Shown: positions 32,701 through 42,150, counted from the first letter of the stretch. The stretch is DNA of 64,000 bases from Trichomonas vaginalis G3 (GCF_026262505.1 NC_067204.1:24397300-24461299); one strand, 5' to 3'. Numbers and translations are program-made. The notes: generated from the sequence alone by a model not told the origin.

Positions 32701-35700
32701 ACAAGATTATTATTAAAATCATTACTGATTATCTTGTTAAAATTCTTGTTAATTCGCAAATAACTTTATACGCGATCCAACAAATGTTGGCTTATTTAGG
32801 ATGTAGAGATGTAACTAATGATACTCAAGCACAGTTTTCTGATGAAAGAGGATTGTTGAATTGGTCGAAATTCCCTGATGAAATCAAAACAGCTATCAAT
32901 AATTGCAGATCAACATCTTTTAAGCAAACACTGCCAAAAGAAACTGAAACAGCTCTTAAGCCATTAATTGACTCTGCACATAGATTTTCTCTTTCAAGAT
33001 GGATGAGAAATCTTTTTGTAAATCTCATAACAAAAGTGGACTCAATAAAAAGCAGTCCATCGAATTTTGATTACAGGAAAACTGATGGTGGTTATTTGGA
33101 ACCATTAGCTCATCCAATAGGAGTAAGCAGTGCATTGGGTTATTTTGTTATTCCTTATTTGATTTCTTATAATTCGAGTAACGAAGTTTTTATAAATTGT
33201 TTGAGAAAAGAATGGGAATATTGCTACGAAAAACTTCGTGGAAATAACAAGAAACAAAAGACAATTGCAAGAACAGTTATTCAAGCTTTCTTTTCTTTGT
33301 TCGACAGCTTGGAAAGAATGAAAATTTCTGCTTCAAAAGACAAAATTTTGAAAGGTTGGACTTATCTCGAAATTGCTGACGAAAAGAAATTGGCAAAGAG
33401 TGCTTATAGTTGTCAATTATGGCAACGCGCTTTGATGCATTTTGATAATCTATGCCAGCTTTCAAAAGAAAACATGACAACGAAAAATCTCCAGTTAATG
33501 AAAGAATGTTTTACTAACAGTGGAGATTTAGAAAATGCAAACTTTTTGAAAAAGAAATTGTCAGAAATTTCTGACACAAAAAGTGACACCGCTTTGTCAG
33601 AAATGAATTTGCTTGATGAGGAAGAGCAGAGATCGCAAAAGATACTACTTATTAAAGAAATGGTTGAGAATGGAAGGTTCGAAAGAGCTTTGTCAGATGC
33701 GAAAACGATAAGATCGACGGTTATTCCTGATTTAAGGTTAGATTCAAGTATTTGTAGAAGTGCGATGAGTTTAGGAAAATGGGATGAGATCGAGAACATT
33801 ATACATGAAAATTGCAGTGTTTTGACAAGAGATTTTGATGAATCGAGATTGATAAATGATGCAAATAATTTGAGATTTGATATTTCAGTCGCAAAATCAT
33901 TTTATGATTTGAAATTCACGACATCACAGAATTTCAAGGATGATATTGATATCCAAAAGAAGAGAATGACCCAGGAATTGTCTGAATCATTTTTGGGAAG
34001 CTACATCAAGCTGAGACAGAGTTTGGTTAAAGTTAGAATTTTGGATGAAATGTCACTTTTTGCTGATAATCGAGAAGATTATAATTTAAGTCTTTTCAAG
34101 AAATGGATTGATAAAGAGCCACTCAGCTTAGATATTCTCTCTAGAGTTACATCAATTAACTGTGCAATGATTGATTTGATGGAGAAAAACGATAAATTAA
34201 ATAATCTTACTTTAGAATGGATTGATTTAAGTGTTAAAAGTCGTCGTAATGATAATATAATAGCAAGTGAAATGCATGCAAATAGAGCTCATAAAATGAT
34301 GCCGAACAATGATTTGGTTTTAATCGAATTAGCTAAAGTTTCTTGGTGTAAAAAGCCATCAGATACTTCGATTAATATTTTGAATACAATTAAACCAGAA
34401 TCTGATAAACAAGGAAAGATTTCATTCATGAAAGCGCAATATCTCGATAAATTGAACTCTTTAGATGCTGATGGTTTAACAGAACTTTACAAGACAATCA
34501 CTCAACGACCTGATTGCGAAGGTAAAGTTCATTATCAGTTTGCTACTTTGATTGATCAAAGAATTGAGAAATACATAAATTATGTCGAAATTGATGGCCA
34601 AGAAATTGGAGTTTCAACGAAATTAAGGAAAATGGAAAGCGTCAAGTTCTGGGGAAACACAAGTTCTTCAATGAACATTGCTTCATTCTTGAAGACTCAA
34701 GTTCCTTTGTGTTTGAAAAACTACTTCTTGACAATCATCAAAACTCCTCAATTGTCAAACGAAGTTTTACCAAGAATCATGGATTTGTTTTTCGAAACAA
34801 TCAGAAATCTTCTTTCTGAACAAAACAAGAAACCATATTCTTTGATTTCGCAAAATCAGAAACCAACAATCATCCAACAAATCAAAGATGTTTTCAAAGA
34901 ATATGTCAACAAAGTTTATCCTTATGTTTGGTTTAATTCCATAACACAATTGATTTCATGGATCGAACAACCATCTGAACTTTCGGAATTCATTCTTCAA
35001 ATCATTTGTGAAGCCACGAAATGTCATCCTTCTTCTGCTTTATGGCATTTGATGTATGTTAATCATTCTTCATCCCCTTTGAGAAAAGAAAAATACGAAA
35101 ATGTCATTGAAATGATATTAAAATCTTTCAAAAATGATGAAGAAAAGAATGATTTCCAAGTTTTAATACAAAAGTTTGTTAATATAACAAGTGGCTTAAT
35201 TCAATTAACTGAATTACCATATCAAAGCAGAGAGACTATCAAAGTCAACGCCAGCGAGTTATGTCCTGAATTAGTTAAGAATTTCGACAATTGCCAGATT
35301 TCTATGCCGATAACATCAGCATTTCGTGATGACAGATTCAGTCGAACTCCAAAGATCTGTCAAATGGAAGAGCCAACATTAATTTTCATGTCACAGCAGC
35401 GTCCGAAACGAATTTCCTTGAGAGATGAAACTGGAAATTCCCATAGATTTCTCTGTAAAAGAGATGATGATTTACGAAAAGATATGAGAATGATGGAATT
35501 CGCGAGTTTCGTGAATAATGTTCTGGAAAGCGACAAAAAATGTCGACATAGACTTATTTCGATGAATGTATTTTCTATTGTTTGTTTGAATGAGAAAAAT
35601 GGTTTAATTGAATGGGTGAATCATACTATTTGTTTCCGGAAGATTTTAAACGAATTGTATGAGAGTCGAAACTTGGGAATGCCTTTGAACGACATTTTAG

Positions 35701-36371
35701 ACATTTTAGGACAAGATTCTCGCTACAATCCACAGAAGAAATGCCAATTGTTTTGTGAAAAGATTATTCCAAAATTCCCTCCTTTATCACATCTTTGGTT
35801 TTTAGACAATTTCAAAGATGCAAGTCAATGGTTTGTTGCCAGACAAAACTACACTCGATCAACAGCTGTTTGGTCAATGGTTGGCTACATTGTTGGTTTA
35901 GGAGATCGACATCTCGAGAACATTTTGTTCAATAAAACAAATGGCTCAGTTGTTCATGTCGATTTCTGCTACATGTTCGATAAAGCAAAGACACTTCCAA
36001 CTCCAGAATGTGTTCCATTCAGACTCACACAGAATGTTGTCGATGCAATGGGGGCTTTAGGAGTTGAAGGAAGCTTCACGTCCAGCTGTATTTTAATGAT
36101 GGATTCCCTTAAAGCCAAAGCGAATAAAATCGTCACAACACTTCAGACATTTGTTCAAGATCCTCTTCTCGAATGGAAGAAAGTTTCAAAAGATTTTGAA
36201 GAAATGGCTGCTCAAAGAACAATCAAAGAAGTTGAAAGAAGAGTAATGGGTTTCTCAGAAGATAGAGCAAGGAAATTTTCAACGGAATTCTTTGTTAGGG
36301 ACTTGATTCAGAAAGCTCAGGACCCTAATAACTTATCAAGAATGTGGGAAGGCTGGCAAGCTTATCTATAA
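29787..36371 (+). CDS. ATR: ATR/Mec1 checkpoint kinase, 2194 residues
   Basis: A giant phosphatidylinositol-3-kinase-related protein kinase, the sensor kinase for stalled forks and single-stranded DNA. About 1300 residues of N-terminal helical solenoid and a FAT-like region lead to the kinase domain (about 1860-2120). This contains LRDETGNSHRFLCKRDDDLR with the LRKD motif, GLIEWVNHT, the catalytic loop GYIVGLGDRHLENIL (about 2033-2047), VHVDFCYMFDK (DFG-equivalent) and the activation segment TPECVPFRLTQNVVDAMGALGVEGSF. The last 30 residues, ending MWEGWQAYL, form the FATC domain. The wording of the EWVN and PFRLTxNxVxxMG motifs favours ATR over ATM, TOR or DNA-PK. The catalytic Asp, Asn and DF are present, so it should be active. 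The first true ATG is 29787, just after a TTG and an out-of-frame ATG. It is shorter than human ATR (2644 residues). Confidence 0.95.
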   Translation: MQNNDILTKFSTIFNQLVYEPIDGNHMLYALQGMHDFFNDSKFQIAKEDVDRWLCQLIQAGVQNNVNKNSDESLYNEYMEIIRLLISKFKALDRKTFGKTLCASLQDGIYTQSSIKLPFIYHPKEQLQIANKNQSHIHLYFDILQSFLNISFSIPENFFEIILNILCHTKDFSSEILHTLSCAIPCDHCTSLKLIRVLFCFMNNFAIKNTEIDTEIDLFAAKTLQHSCSRLPSYMRKLLSRDLISYIKFYQNIKLPMFLNEFFLLIKEFVESDHANHKLVSDLIFNNFKNFYYVTNYIELCKTLIKNNNKYLEYFTKVNFDSNPEIIPNLMEIFPKFSPNFSELSKFPQIFYKTIVKIEKPSLIHGSYLSRCLDTASPPLELINDLYKLFPNIILEKLDKLSVDFAIKIFEENNDLFKRYMSNAIDIASKSLSRTLMSMIIIYQKQNEIQLTDDFLIELKSNVKNVEAYKDKHYVNAVSMILKDEELLELYTYDFIKKLLSICKESCQILLDNKYLSFHILKLLMQILWTEDEILQGISLILISRMKDLSSIKTLYKYEFGSLLGNLFVQKETVFNELCTIIFHRKIQNHKNIISAFQKIIFPFIICTSEQNLQKFLEKSKLKLKDFLSKNIPSILEFIFTSNDEQMSKRAFEFFRKQKMTSLQKVVYDNSIRFFPVLFIDCVSPNEITRQKAIQSVKSIFESKYIEKSVLISKEEYFNQQIVNYFYFTLVRLTKIITSPNPCDEKLKMVIPTIKYLLPFIESELPKFITQIYTVLMRVCSIDILKLSWIQFWYDFCKTFSSKMENVCLQRIFVPLTQNLCILHKEFPVEISAFFRYLIIDLKEITEDWFKYIYYYPVLDEIIDVKHQLQKDIKLEWSDQIILLSHNLDDFSNLSFRNLCLETIRKLLKDHEEELYTNKLDIKYLTTKLWSVASHETDKDNAMLFGRILSLLPFTNDISEPHFDVINKDDIDKIIIKIITDYLVKILVNSQITLYAIQQMLAYLGCRDVTNDTQAQFSDERGLLNWSKFPDEIKTAINNCRSTSFKQTLPKETETALKPLIDSAHRFSLSRWMRNLFVNLITKVDSIKSSPSNFDYRKTDGGYLEPLAHPIGVSSALGYFVIPYLISYNSSNEVFINCLRKEWEYCYEKLRGNNKKQKTIARTVIQAFFSLFDSLERMKISASKDKILKGWTYLEIADEKKLAKSAYSCQLWQRALMHFDNLCQLSKENMTTKNLQLMKECFTNSGDLENANFLKKKLSEISDTKSDTALSEMNLLDEEEQRSQKILLIKEMVENGRFERALSDAKTIRSTVIPDLRLDSSICRSAMSLGKWDEIENIIHENCSVLTRDFDESRLINDANNLRFDISVAKSFYDLKFTTSQNFKDDIDIQKKRMTQELSESFLGSYIKLRQSLVKVRILDEMSLFADNREDYNLSLFKKWIDKEPLSLDILSRVTSINCAMIDLMEKNDKLNNLTLEWIDLSVKSRRNDNIIASEMHANRAHKMMPNNDLVLIELAKVSWCKKPSDTSINILNTIKPESDKQGKISFMKAQYLDKLNSLDADGLTELYKTITQRPDCEGKVHYQFATLIDQRIEKYINYVEIDGQEIGVSTKLRKMESVKFWGNTSSSMNIASFLKTQVPLCLKNYFLTIIKTPQLSNEVLPRIMDLFFETIRNLLSEQNKKPYSLISQNQKPTIIQQIKDVFKEYVNKVYPYVWFNSITQLISWIEQPSELSEFILQIICEATKCHPSSALWHLMYVNHSSSPLRKEKYENVIEMILKSFKNDEEKNDFQVLIQKFVNITSGLIQLTELPYQSRETIKVNASELCPELVKNFDNCQISMPITSAFRDDRFSRTPKICQMEEPTLIFMSQQRPKRISLRDETGNSHRFLCKRDDDLRKDMRMMEFASFVNNVLESDKKCRHRLISMNVFSIVCLNEKNGLIEWVNHTICFRKILNELYESRNLGMPLNDILDILGQDSRYNPQKKCQLFCEKIIPKFPPLSHLWFLDNFKDASQWFVARQNYTRSTAVWSMVGYIVGLGDRHLENILFNKTNGSVVHVDFCYMFDKAKTLPTPECVPFRLTQNVVDAMGALGVEGSFTSSCILMMDSLKAKANKIVTTLQTFVQDPLLEWKKVSKDFEEMAAQRTIKEVERRVMGFSEDRARKFSTEFFVRDLIQKAQDPNNLSRMWEGWQAYL

Positions 36372-37943
36372 ATAATTTGTTATTAATCTATATTAGTAAA
36401 ATTATATTATTTCATGGTAATATTTTTTTTGATACTGCATTAAATAAATTTAATTAAGGATGTCGGAATTGTTAAAAACGCAAATTCTATCAAGATTTAA
36501 TTCTCAATTTTCCCCATTCTTGATTATATTTAAATTAAAATTTAGTTTTCTTTTTACTTCTTTGTGACTAAAATAATGTAAAAAATTACTATATTTTTCC
36601 TTAGATTTGAATGATAGAATTTCCGAGAATTTTAGCGGTTTTAACCATAACAGACTTTTAAAATTAAATAAACAATTTATGTAAATTAGACTTGATTTTT
36701 ATCACATGAAACCGTTTTTTCCTAACGGTAACATATAGTCATCTCAAAATCGCAGTTGAATAGCAATTCAATTTTTTGAGAGAAAAAACGTGCATGAAAT
36801 GCAATATGATTTAATTATATTGATAATTCAAAATAAACATTTTGAATATTGAATAAATGTAAACATCTAATTTTGTTAGTCCTGTCTTTCTCATAAATTA
36901 ATAACAGTATGCATCATGGATTGCTTGGTTTTATTAAAAAATTGCAATTTAGGTCACATTTTTAATCATTAATATTTTGAAACTCAAAATCAAGACATTT
37001 TAATGAATTTTGATATATTACAGTTAGTTTCTGCATCAATTCTGATGAAACAATGCAATTTCAATTTTCTGAACAAAAAATGCTCGTTTATTATTTTCGT
37101 TGTATGATGGATAAATGAATTAACAAGCCGAAAAGCAATCCCAAACTAACAGAAAATGGATACTTTTCCATTTGCGTTAAAAGGTCAAGTAGAATTTCTT
37201 AATTTGCCATCAAATTCAAATCATTTCCTGTTGGATGTTTCCATTATTTGTATGGTCACATTGTTTTTTGACTACAAATCTGAATCTCTAGTAACAAAGT
37301 TCAAAATTCTTCCAAATCAAAATTTTATTTTGGATTTTTTTCCGAATTACAAAATTTCATTTCGAAAAGAGGATACTACATGGAAGCTAGTATGTATTCC
37401 TTAATTTTGACCCAAAATCAATTGGATTTAATTGATAATTCCTATCGTCTTTTTTTCCAAAAAAACTATTTATTATTATTCTTTGTCTTGTATATAGATA
37501 GTAAAAATCTTCGTCTTAAAACTTTTCTTAATCTCATAGAAAAAAAAGCCCTCAAATTAAGCGTCCAGAGCCTTACCCTCTCAATCAAAATTAGAGTAGT
37601 GAGGTTTACAAATCCCAATTCAATACACAGAGGTTTACATTTTATATTGAGGGGCCCTCACTACTGAGATTTTGGGAGCACTATAAAATATTTGATCTCA
37701 GTTTTTGTGTTAATACACTATTTAATCAATATTGAGTTAATTTTAATCCAAGTAAACTAAATAGAATTTAGTAATTTCAAATAAATTCAATCTTCAGAAA
37801 AGAACATAAATGGAATTTCTTACTTTCATAACAGTCTAACCTAAACACCATTTATAAATAAGTTTTGAAAATCAATATTTTTAAAAACCATTGAATTTTA
37901 AAATCTGACAAAATTTTGTCAGATTTTTACTTCATATTTGCTT
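36372..37943. other. Intergenic 1.6 kb with two weak small frames
   Basis: An 82-codon frame at 37156-37404 starts with ATG and has non-repetitive composition (MDTFPFALKGQVEFLNLPSN...), so it could be a small gene, but no domain is seen. A 95-codon frame at 37380-37667 overlaps it. AGTAGTGAG (37594-37602 region) and CTCACTACT (37656-37664 region) form an inverted repeat. Nothing else is supported. Confidence 0.4.
37932..37937 (+). promoter_or_regulatory. Possible initiator (TCATAT)
   Basis: TCATAT lies 7 bases upstream of ATG 37944 and fits a relaxed trichomonad initiator (TCAYA). Confidence 0.4.
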
Positions 37944-38300
37944 ATGTCTGGCCAGCAAAAGAACCATGTATACTCACATAAGAGATTCGCCCAAAACTCC
38001 ACAAAAATCAACACCAATAATCTATCTAAAGACCAGCAGTATCATTTAAGATTCCTTGATGGTTTTGATCCCGACAAAAGCCATTCCTATCCAATGATCA
38101 AAGGCTTCCCACTGGATAGAATTAAATTCATGATATCACAATTTGAATATCTTAATAATATCCATAAACTCCAAACCTTGCCTTCAACACGTGAACCAAG
38201 AAAGAGTAAGATGGCCGCTGCTTACTACTTTGACAAAAATCAAGATCTTTTTGACCAAATTTTTAGCGATCCATCTCTTGAGATTCATGATTACCCTTAA
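37944..38300 (+). CDS. Conserved-looking hypothetical protein, 118 residues
   Basis: The open frame could be extended two codons upstream to a TTG, but ATG 37944 (MSGQQKNHVYSHKRF) is the natural start and has an initiator just upstream. The protein is basic at the N terminus and has the ordered segment YHLRFLDGFDPDKSHSYPMIKGFPLDRIKFMISQ, then KSKMAAAYYFDKNQDLFDQIFSD. Codon usage resembles the neighbouring real genes and there is no low-complexity run, so it is likely genuine. No family is recognised. A 1.28-kb inverted-repeat element begins six bases after the stop codon, so the native 3' end has probably been displaced. Confidence 0.6.
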   Translation: MSGQQKNHVYSHKRFAQNSTKINTNNLSKDQQYHLRFLDGFDPDKSHSYPMIKGFPLDRIKFMISQFEYLNNIHKLQTLPSTREPRKSKMAAAYYFDKNQDLFDQIFSDPSLEIHDYP

Positions 38301-38305
38301 AAATT

Positions 38306-39587
38306 AAAATACCCAGATTTTCCTTACTTTTACCACCTCTCTAAAGCTTGGGACACCGCCTATCGTTGGGAGTAGCTATTAAATAGAACCACCAAGGGTA
38401 TTTTTCGAACTGCCGGTGTAGTGTAGTGGAAGCATCCGACATAATGATTCATTATGCCAAGGTTTGATTCCCATTTAGCCAAATTTTTTCTTTTTTGGAT
38501 CATGAATTTTTTTTGGGTCACTATAAGATTTGTTTCATGTTCTAAATCTGCTGCATATGTAATCTATTTTTATTTACCTATTTTTTAAAAATCTATTGGA
38601 TTGCCAAATTTGAATATATTTAAAATCATAAAACTCCAAAAAAACTATAAATATATGTTTTATGCATAGTGCCGATACTCAAATATCAGATTACTTAGAT
38701 CCATGAATAATATCCGAATTTTTTTTCTTAAAATTAAACTTCAAAACTTCTTCCAATCTTATTCTTAATCAATTGTAAATTTTTAAAACCATTTTTTAAA
38801 ATAATTTTGCGTAAATTTTATTCTCATGTTGTTTTAATCGAAAATTGATACATTTTCAAAAAAATAATATTGACTTATGAAATTCATTTTTAAGGTGAAA
38901 TAGTATTGTTTTTATTAAAGTATATGAATAATATATAAAAAATTAATGAATAATATAAGCAGATTTTTAGTTTACAAAACAAATATGAGCAATGCAATTT
39001 CAAACTTTTGCTGGCAATTTCGATATTGCTCAAGTTTGTAGTATTTGTGATACCTATAACATCGGCTTAATCAAAATTCGATTTTTCTTATGAGTTATTG
39101 AGAAAATTTGATTGCAATGAGAAGGATTTCGACGTTTTTGATAAACTAAGAGCTGAGCTTTAGGGGTTCAGTTCATTTATGGCTGTAGTTTGATGCGTAG
39201 ATCTCTTTTTTATTGTAAATTCTTTCAGCATGGAGATCTAGAATGAATCTTTTGAGAACTTTATGAGTTTTTACACCCGTAAAGAGGTCCTTCGAGGAAA
39301 GATAGTCCAGACTACATGAAGATGTGGGTTAACCAAAAAAATCCGATGGTTTCCCCATATTCATGTAGATCTTCGAAAAAATGAGCACTAAAAAAGCCAA
39401 AAAAATAGGCTTTTTATTGGATTTGTACACTAGATCAATAATCTATTTAGGATCTGACACTCTTTTTAGCCAGAGATATGAGGTCCTTTCTAGGAAAACG
39501 ATCTATTCATCCATAAAAAAAATGAATTATCTTTTTCCCCAGAAATTACATGGGGAGTGGTAAAAGTAAGGAAAATCTGGGTATTTT
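38306..39587. mobile_element. 1.28-kb element with 31-bp perfect terminal inverted repeats
   Basis: Positions 38306-38336 (starting AAAATACCCAGATTTTCC) are the exact reverse complement of 39557-39587. The size is that of a mariner-like element, but no transposase is readable inside; the longest frame is 60 codons. The interior holds a tRNA-like sequence near the left end and a hairpin at about 39314-39370. The perfect arms imply a recent insertion or active maintenance. No target-site duplication was certain because both flanks are runs of A and T. It would be a non-autonomous DNA transposon or a very decayed one. Confidence 0.75.
38412..38480 (+). ncRNA. tRNA-like sequence with A and B boxes and a T-run terminator
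   Basis: TGTAGTGTAGTGG matches the internal A box (D-arm) and GGTTTGATTCC the B box (T-arm, one change from GGTTCGATTCC), at normal tRNA spacing. The middle, CATAATGATTCATTATG, is a perfect hairpin where an anticodon arm would be. The acceptor arms do not pair and the T-stem is poor. A run of six T at 38484-38489, four bases later, would end RNA polymerase III transcription. It is therefore a tRNA-derived or tRNA-mimicking sequence rather than a working tRNA, and it lies inside the inverted-repeat element. Confidence 0.45.
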
Positions 39588-39669
39588 TTTAGATAACTTT
39601 TTTTATAATTATATTGTATATGACAACATTAATGTATTAAAACTTCGGATTTGAGGCCATTCACAAAGT

Positions 39670-39714
39670 AGTTCTTTCAAGATCTTGAAAAATTTAGAAG
39701 ATCTTGAAAGAACT
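39670..39714. repeat. Perfect palindrome, 17-bp arms (AGTTCTTTCAAGATCTT)
   Basis: Arms 39670-39686 and 39698-39714 are exact reverse complements with an 11-base spacer. Confidence 0.88.
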
Positions 39715-39790
39715 GCTCTCTAAATGACTGTAGCTTCAGTATTGTTACTATCGAGTAGAAAGTTATGGTAATTACTGTCATTTTAAGAGT

Positions 39791-39835
39791 AGTTCTATCA
39801 AGATCTTCCAAATCTTCGAAGATCTTAAAAGAACT
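39791..39835. repeat. Diverged copy of the preceding palindrome
   Basis: Arms 39791-39808 and 39818-39835 pair with two mismatches. Flanks before and after match those of the copy at 39670. Confidence 0.75.
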
Positions 39836-40156
39836 GCTCTCTAAATGGCAGTAGTTTCGATGTTAACATGATAATGTGCGTGAAAGTTTCGTATTTGAAG
39901 TTGCTTTCTAGTCCCTCCAAATCAGGAAGATTCAAGACAGAGCTGTTCTCTTATTGGTTGTAATTCTGAAACCTACGTTGGTAAATGCTTGATTTGAATT
40001 AGAGGCCGAGGATTGGGGGAAAATTATAAAAAAGAATTTCATGATAAAAACTAAGATTAATCTTGGTTTTGGCGGTTTCTCCCAAAAACAGAAAGGAAGC
40101 GGTCAGAAGCCCTAGGATTTTTATGGTATCATCCAAGGCATAAGGATTGTTTGACG

Positions 40157-40163
40157 TCACTTT
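40157..40163 (+). promoter_or_regulatory. Initiator element (TCACTTT) of the RP2-like gene
   Basis: TCACTTT lies 36 bases before the in-frame ATG at 40199. Between them are two overlapping upstream ATGs (40176 and 40179) that open a frame of only four codons (ATGATGCACGTTTAA), a possible regulatory upstream ORF. Confidence 0.6.
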
Positions 40164-40198
40164 TTGTTTGTTTTTATGATGCACGTTTAATAAAAAAA

Positions 40199-41134
40199 AT
40201 GTTTTCATGGATAAAAGGAACAGTATCAAGATTAATCTGGGGTACTCCAAAAACTGAGGATATCAAGCAGCCTACCAACCAAGAAGAACAACCTGAAGTT
40301 GCTAAGTCAGAAGAACCCAAAAAGATCGACAATGATAAGAAAGAAGAATCAAAGCCAATTGCTACACCACAACAACCAAAACAGGCATCAAAGCCTGCTT
40401 TTGATCGTTCAATTTTTGTTCAAAGAAATAAAACTGATGAGGTCATTAAGAGAGTTCCTGGTCAAATCAACGGAAATCAATTTGTTGCCTCAGACTTGGT
40501 TAGATGCAAAGTTATCGTACAAGATTTTGTTGATTCAATGATCTTCGATAGATGTACAGATTGCGAGTTTATTTTATCTGCTGTGAGAGGATCTATTTTC
40601 GCTCGCACATGTACTAATTGCAAATTTGTCATGATTACTGGTCAATTCAGATGCCGTGATTGCAATAACTGCGATTTCTTCATGCATGTAAAGACAGGCC
40701 CAGTTGTTGAATCTTCACACTCAATAAGAATCGGTTGTGCCGAAATGAACTATCCAGAAATGTACGAACATATGAAGAAAGCCCAAATTCCAATATTAAA
40801 TAACCTTTGGATTGATGTTTACAACTTCACACCACAAGATGGAGATTTCTCATACAACAGTGGTGCTAAATTACATCTTGAATTACAAGGAAATGAAGAA
40901 TCTCTTGTTCCATTTACATATCAGAAGGATTCATCAAAGACATATTTCTCCTTCCAGTGCGCTCAAGATAAACAAGATGAATTGATCAAACTTTCTCATC
41001 AAGATGCAATTCATATCCATAAGATCACTGAAGAATCAGATTCTTTCACAGTTGTTGTTGAAGGAAAGGATGAAAATGAAGTTCAAACAGCCTTCTCAGC
41101 AGCTTCTATTTCTAACATCAAGAAGTTAGAATAA
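40199..41134 (+). CDS. RP2: RP2/TBCC-domain protein (ARL3 GAP-like)
   Basis: Translation from ATG 40199 gives 311 residues; the frame is open further upstream but without an ATG. After a charged, Gln/Lys-rich N-terminal linker (about 15-75) comes a C-CAP/TBCC beta-helix (about 95-210): SDLVRCKVIVQDFVDSMIFDRCTDC, then GQFRCRDCNNCDFF (148-161) with Arg151 at the place of the GAP arginine, and VESSHSIRIGCAEMNYPEM. NNLWIDVYNFTPQDG closely follows RP2 (NNxWxxxxDFTPxxG) rather than cofactor C proper. RP2 stimulates GTP hydrolysis by ARL3 in ciliary lipid-protein traffic, which suits a flagellate. The C-terminal 100 residues do not show nucleoside diphosphate kinase motifs. No N-terminal Met-Gly-Cys acylation signal is present, unlike vertebrate RP2. 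Confidence 0.88.
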   Translation: MFSWIKGTVSRLIWGTPKTEDIKQPTNQEEQPEVAKSEEPKKIDNDKKEESKPIATPQQPKQASKPAFDRSIFVQRNKTDEVIKRVPGQINGNQFVASDLVRCKVIVQDFVDSMIFDRCTDCEFILSAVRGSIFARTCTNCKFVMITGQFRCRDCNNCDFFMHVKTGPVVESSHSIRIGCAEMNYPEMYEHMKKAQIPILNNLWIDVYNFTPQDGDFSYNSGAKLHLELQGNEESLVPFTYQKDSSKTYFSFQCAQDKQDELIKLSHQDAIHIHKITEESDSFTVVVEGKDENEVQTAFSAASISNIKKLE

Positions 41135-41372
41135 AACTATTTGTTTTTGGAAATTTTAATTTTTTTTTTATTTATATTGACGGAAATGATGATAAACTAT
41201 TCAGTATTTACAATAACAAAGATCTAATAATCAGTGTCAATTTAGAACTCTGAATTTCTGATTTATTTATTTTATAAAAAATTGTATCAAATATACATAA
41301 AATTCAAACATTTATACGTGCCAATAATATAATGATTAATTTGAAATTGGGAGAAAAAAAAACAAATAAAAA

Positions 41373-42101
41373 TTAATCATGAATTTTGACATCAACTGGG
41401 GATATTTTCTGACCAAAAGGACGATTGTAAGGATCTATCCTACCAGCTGCAACTTCTTGAAGTAATTTCGTAATGTATTCTTGTAATTTTTGAACATCTT
41501 CGTTAGAAAGGTTTTTCGTCATTAAATATATGCTTTGACCGACAACAACTTTATCGGGTTGTAATCTTTTAATAAATGCAGCCACTCTTGTTGCTAAGCC
41601 TGAAGTATAGCAAATTTTAATATCCTTTAAGAGCTTATTATAGTCTGTTTCTTGATGGGAACTAGCTAAGAAATATCGGGTTCCTAATTTTTTGCCTGCA
41701 ATTTCTGTTTCGATTGTTTTTCGTTCCGGAATTGTTCCACTTTCTTCATATTCCTCACATGATGATAAAAGAGCCAAAGTAGTATTATAAAGAGGTGAAT
41801 CTAAGCTTGCTAATATCTTTTCAAAATCGATTTTAATCTGAAGAGCTGCCGCATAACGAAGTGTTCCGGGTTGAGAAACATCAATGGAGTTATCTATAAA
41901 CATTCTAATGTTTTTTAAGAAAAGTACCGAACTTTTGTATAGTTTATGTTCGAGTTTGTAGTGAATTTGGCTAAGTAAAATCGGATGAGTATTCCCTGGA
42001 GAAGAAACATCAACAGGCGTCTCCCAAAATATTTGTACAAGGCTAGACTGCATCAATTTCGAAAAAATAAACTTGCAAATGGCTTCATCTTGTTCATTCA
42101 T
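41373..42101 (-). CDS. Bromodomain-like protein, 242 residues
   Basis: The N-terminal 90 residues have the helix pattern of a bromodomain: LMQSSLVQIFWETPVDVSS, then HPILLSQIHYKLEHKLYKSSVLFLKNIRMFIDNSI, then LRYAAALQIKIDFEKIL. The Asn in MFIDNSI is at or near the acetyl-lysine-binding position. The rest is helical, with a predicted KLQEYITKLLQEVAAGR segment near the C terminus resembling the extraterminal type. Bromodomain proteins read acetylated histones; many short ones exist in trichomonads. The assignment is by pattern only. A clear TCACTTT initiator lies 7 bases upstream of the ATG, and the next gene begins 49 bases away on the other strand. Confidence 0.6.
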   Translation of the reverse strand: MNEQDEAICKFIFSKLMQSSLVQIFWETPVDVSSPGNTHPILLSQIHYKLEHKLYKSSVLFLKNIRMFIDNSIDVSQPGTLRYAAALQIKIDFEKILASLDSPLYNTTLALLSSCEEYEESGTIPERKTIETEIAGKKLGTRYFLASSHQETDYNKLLKDIKICYTSGLATRVAAFIKRLQPDKVVVGQSIYLMTKNLSNEDVQKLQEYITKLLQEVAAGRIDPYNRPFGQKISPVDVKIHD

Positions 42102-42108
42102 TTTTAGA

Positions 42109-42115
42109 AAAGTGA
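42109..42115 (-). promoter_or_regulatory. Initiator element (TCACTTT) of the bromodomain-like gene
   Basis: On the minus strand TCACTTT precedes the ATG at 42101 by 7 bases. It matches the trichomonad initiator exactly and forms half of a compact bidirectional promoter. Confidence 0.7.
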
Positions 42116-42132
42116 CAAAATAAAGAAATATC

Positions 42133-42139
42133 TCACAAA
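42133..42139 (+). promoter_or_regulatory. Initiator-like element (TCACAAA) of the coiled-coil gene
   Basis: TCACAAA lies 11 bases before ATG 42151, fitting the relaxed TCAYA initiator. The two initiators of the divergent pair are only about 18 bases apart. Confidence 0.55.
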
Positions 42140-42150
42140 CATTGTAAAAT

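Larger units (their letters stand above)
39588..40198. other. Intergenic stretch with a duplicated palindromic unit
   Basis: No gene. Two diverged copies of a ~120-base unit each contain a hairpin followed by ACTGCTCTCTAAATG; a third, weaker copy follows near 39905-39960. The individual palindromes are listed separately. Confidence 0.6.

Noticed and set aside
37388-37631. Spliceosomal intron linking the two small frames at 37.2-37.7 kb
   Set aside because: GTATGT and a later TACACAG resemble trichomonad splice signals, but the ACTAAC branch-site sequence that goes with them is absent and the joined text shows no domain.
38412-38480. Functional tRNA gene
   Set aside because: A and B boxes are present, but acceptor and T stems do not pair and no anticodon loop with U33 can be drawn, so it was kept only as tRNA-like.
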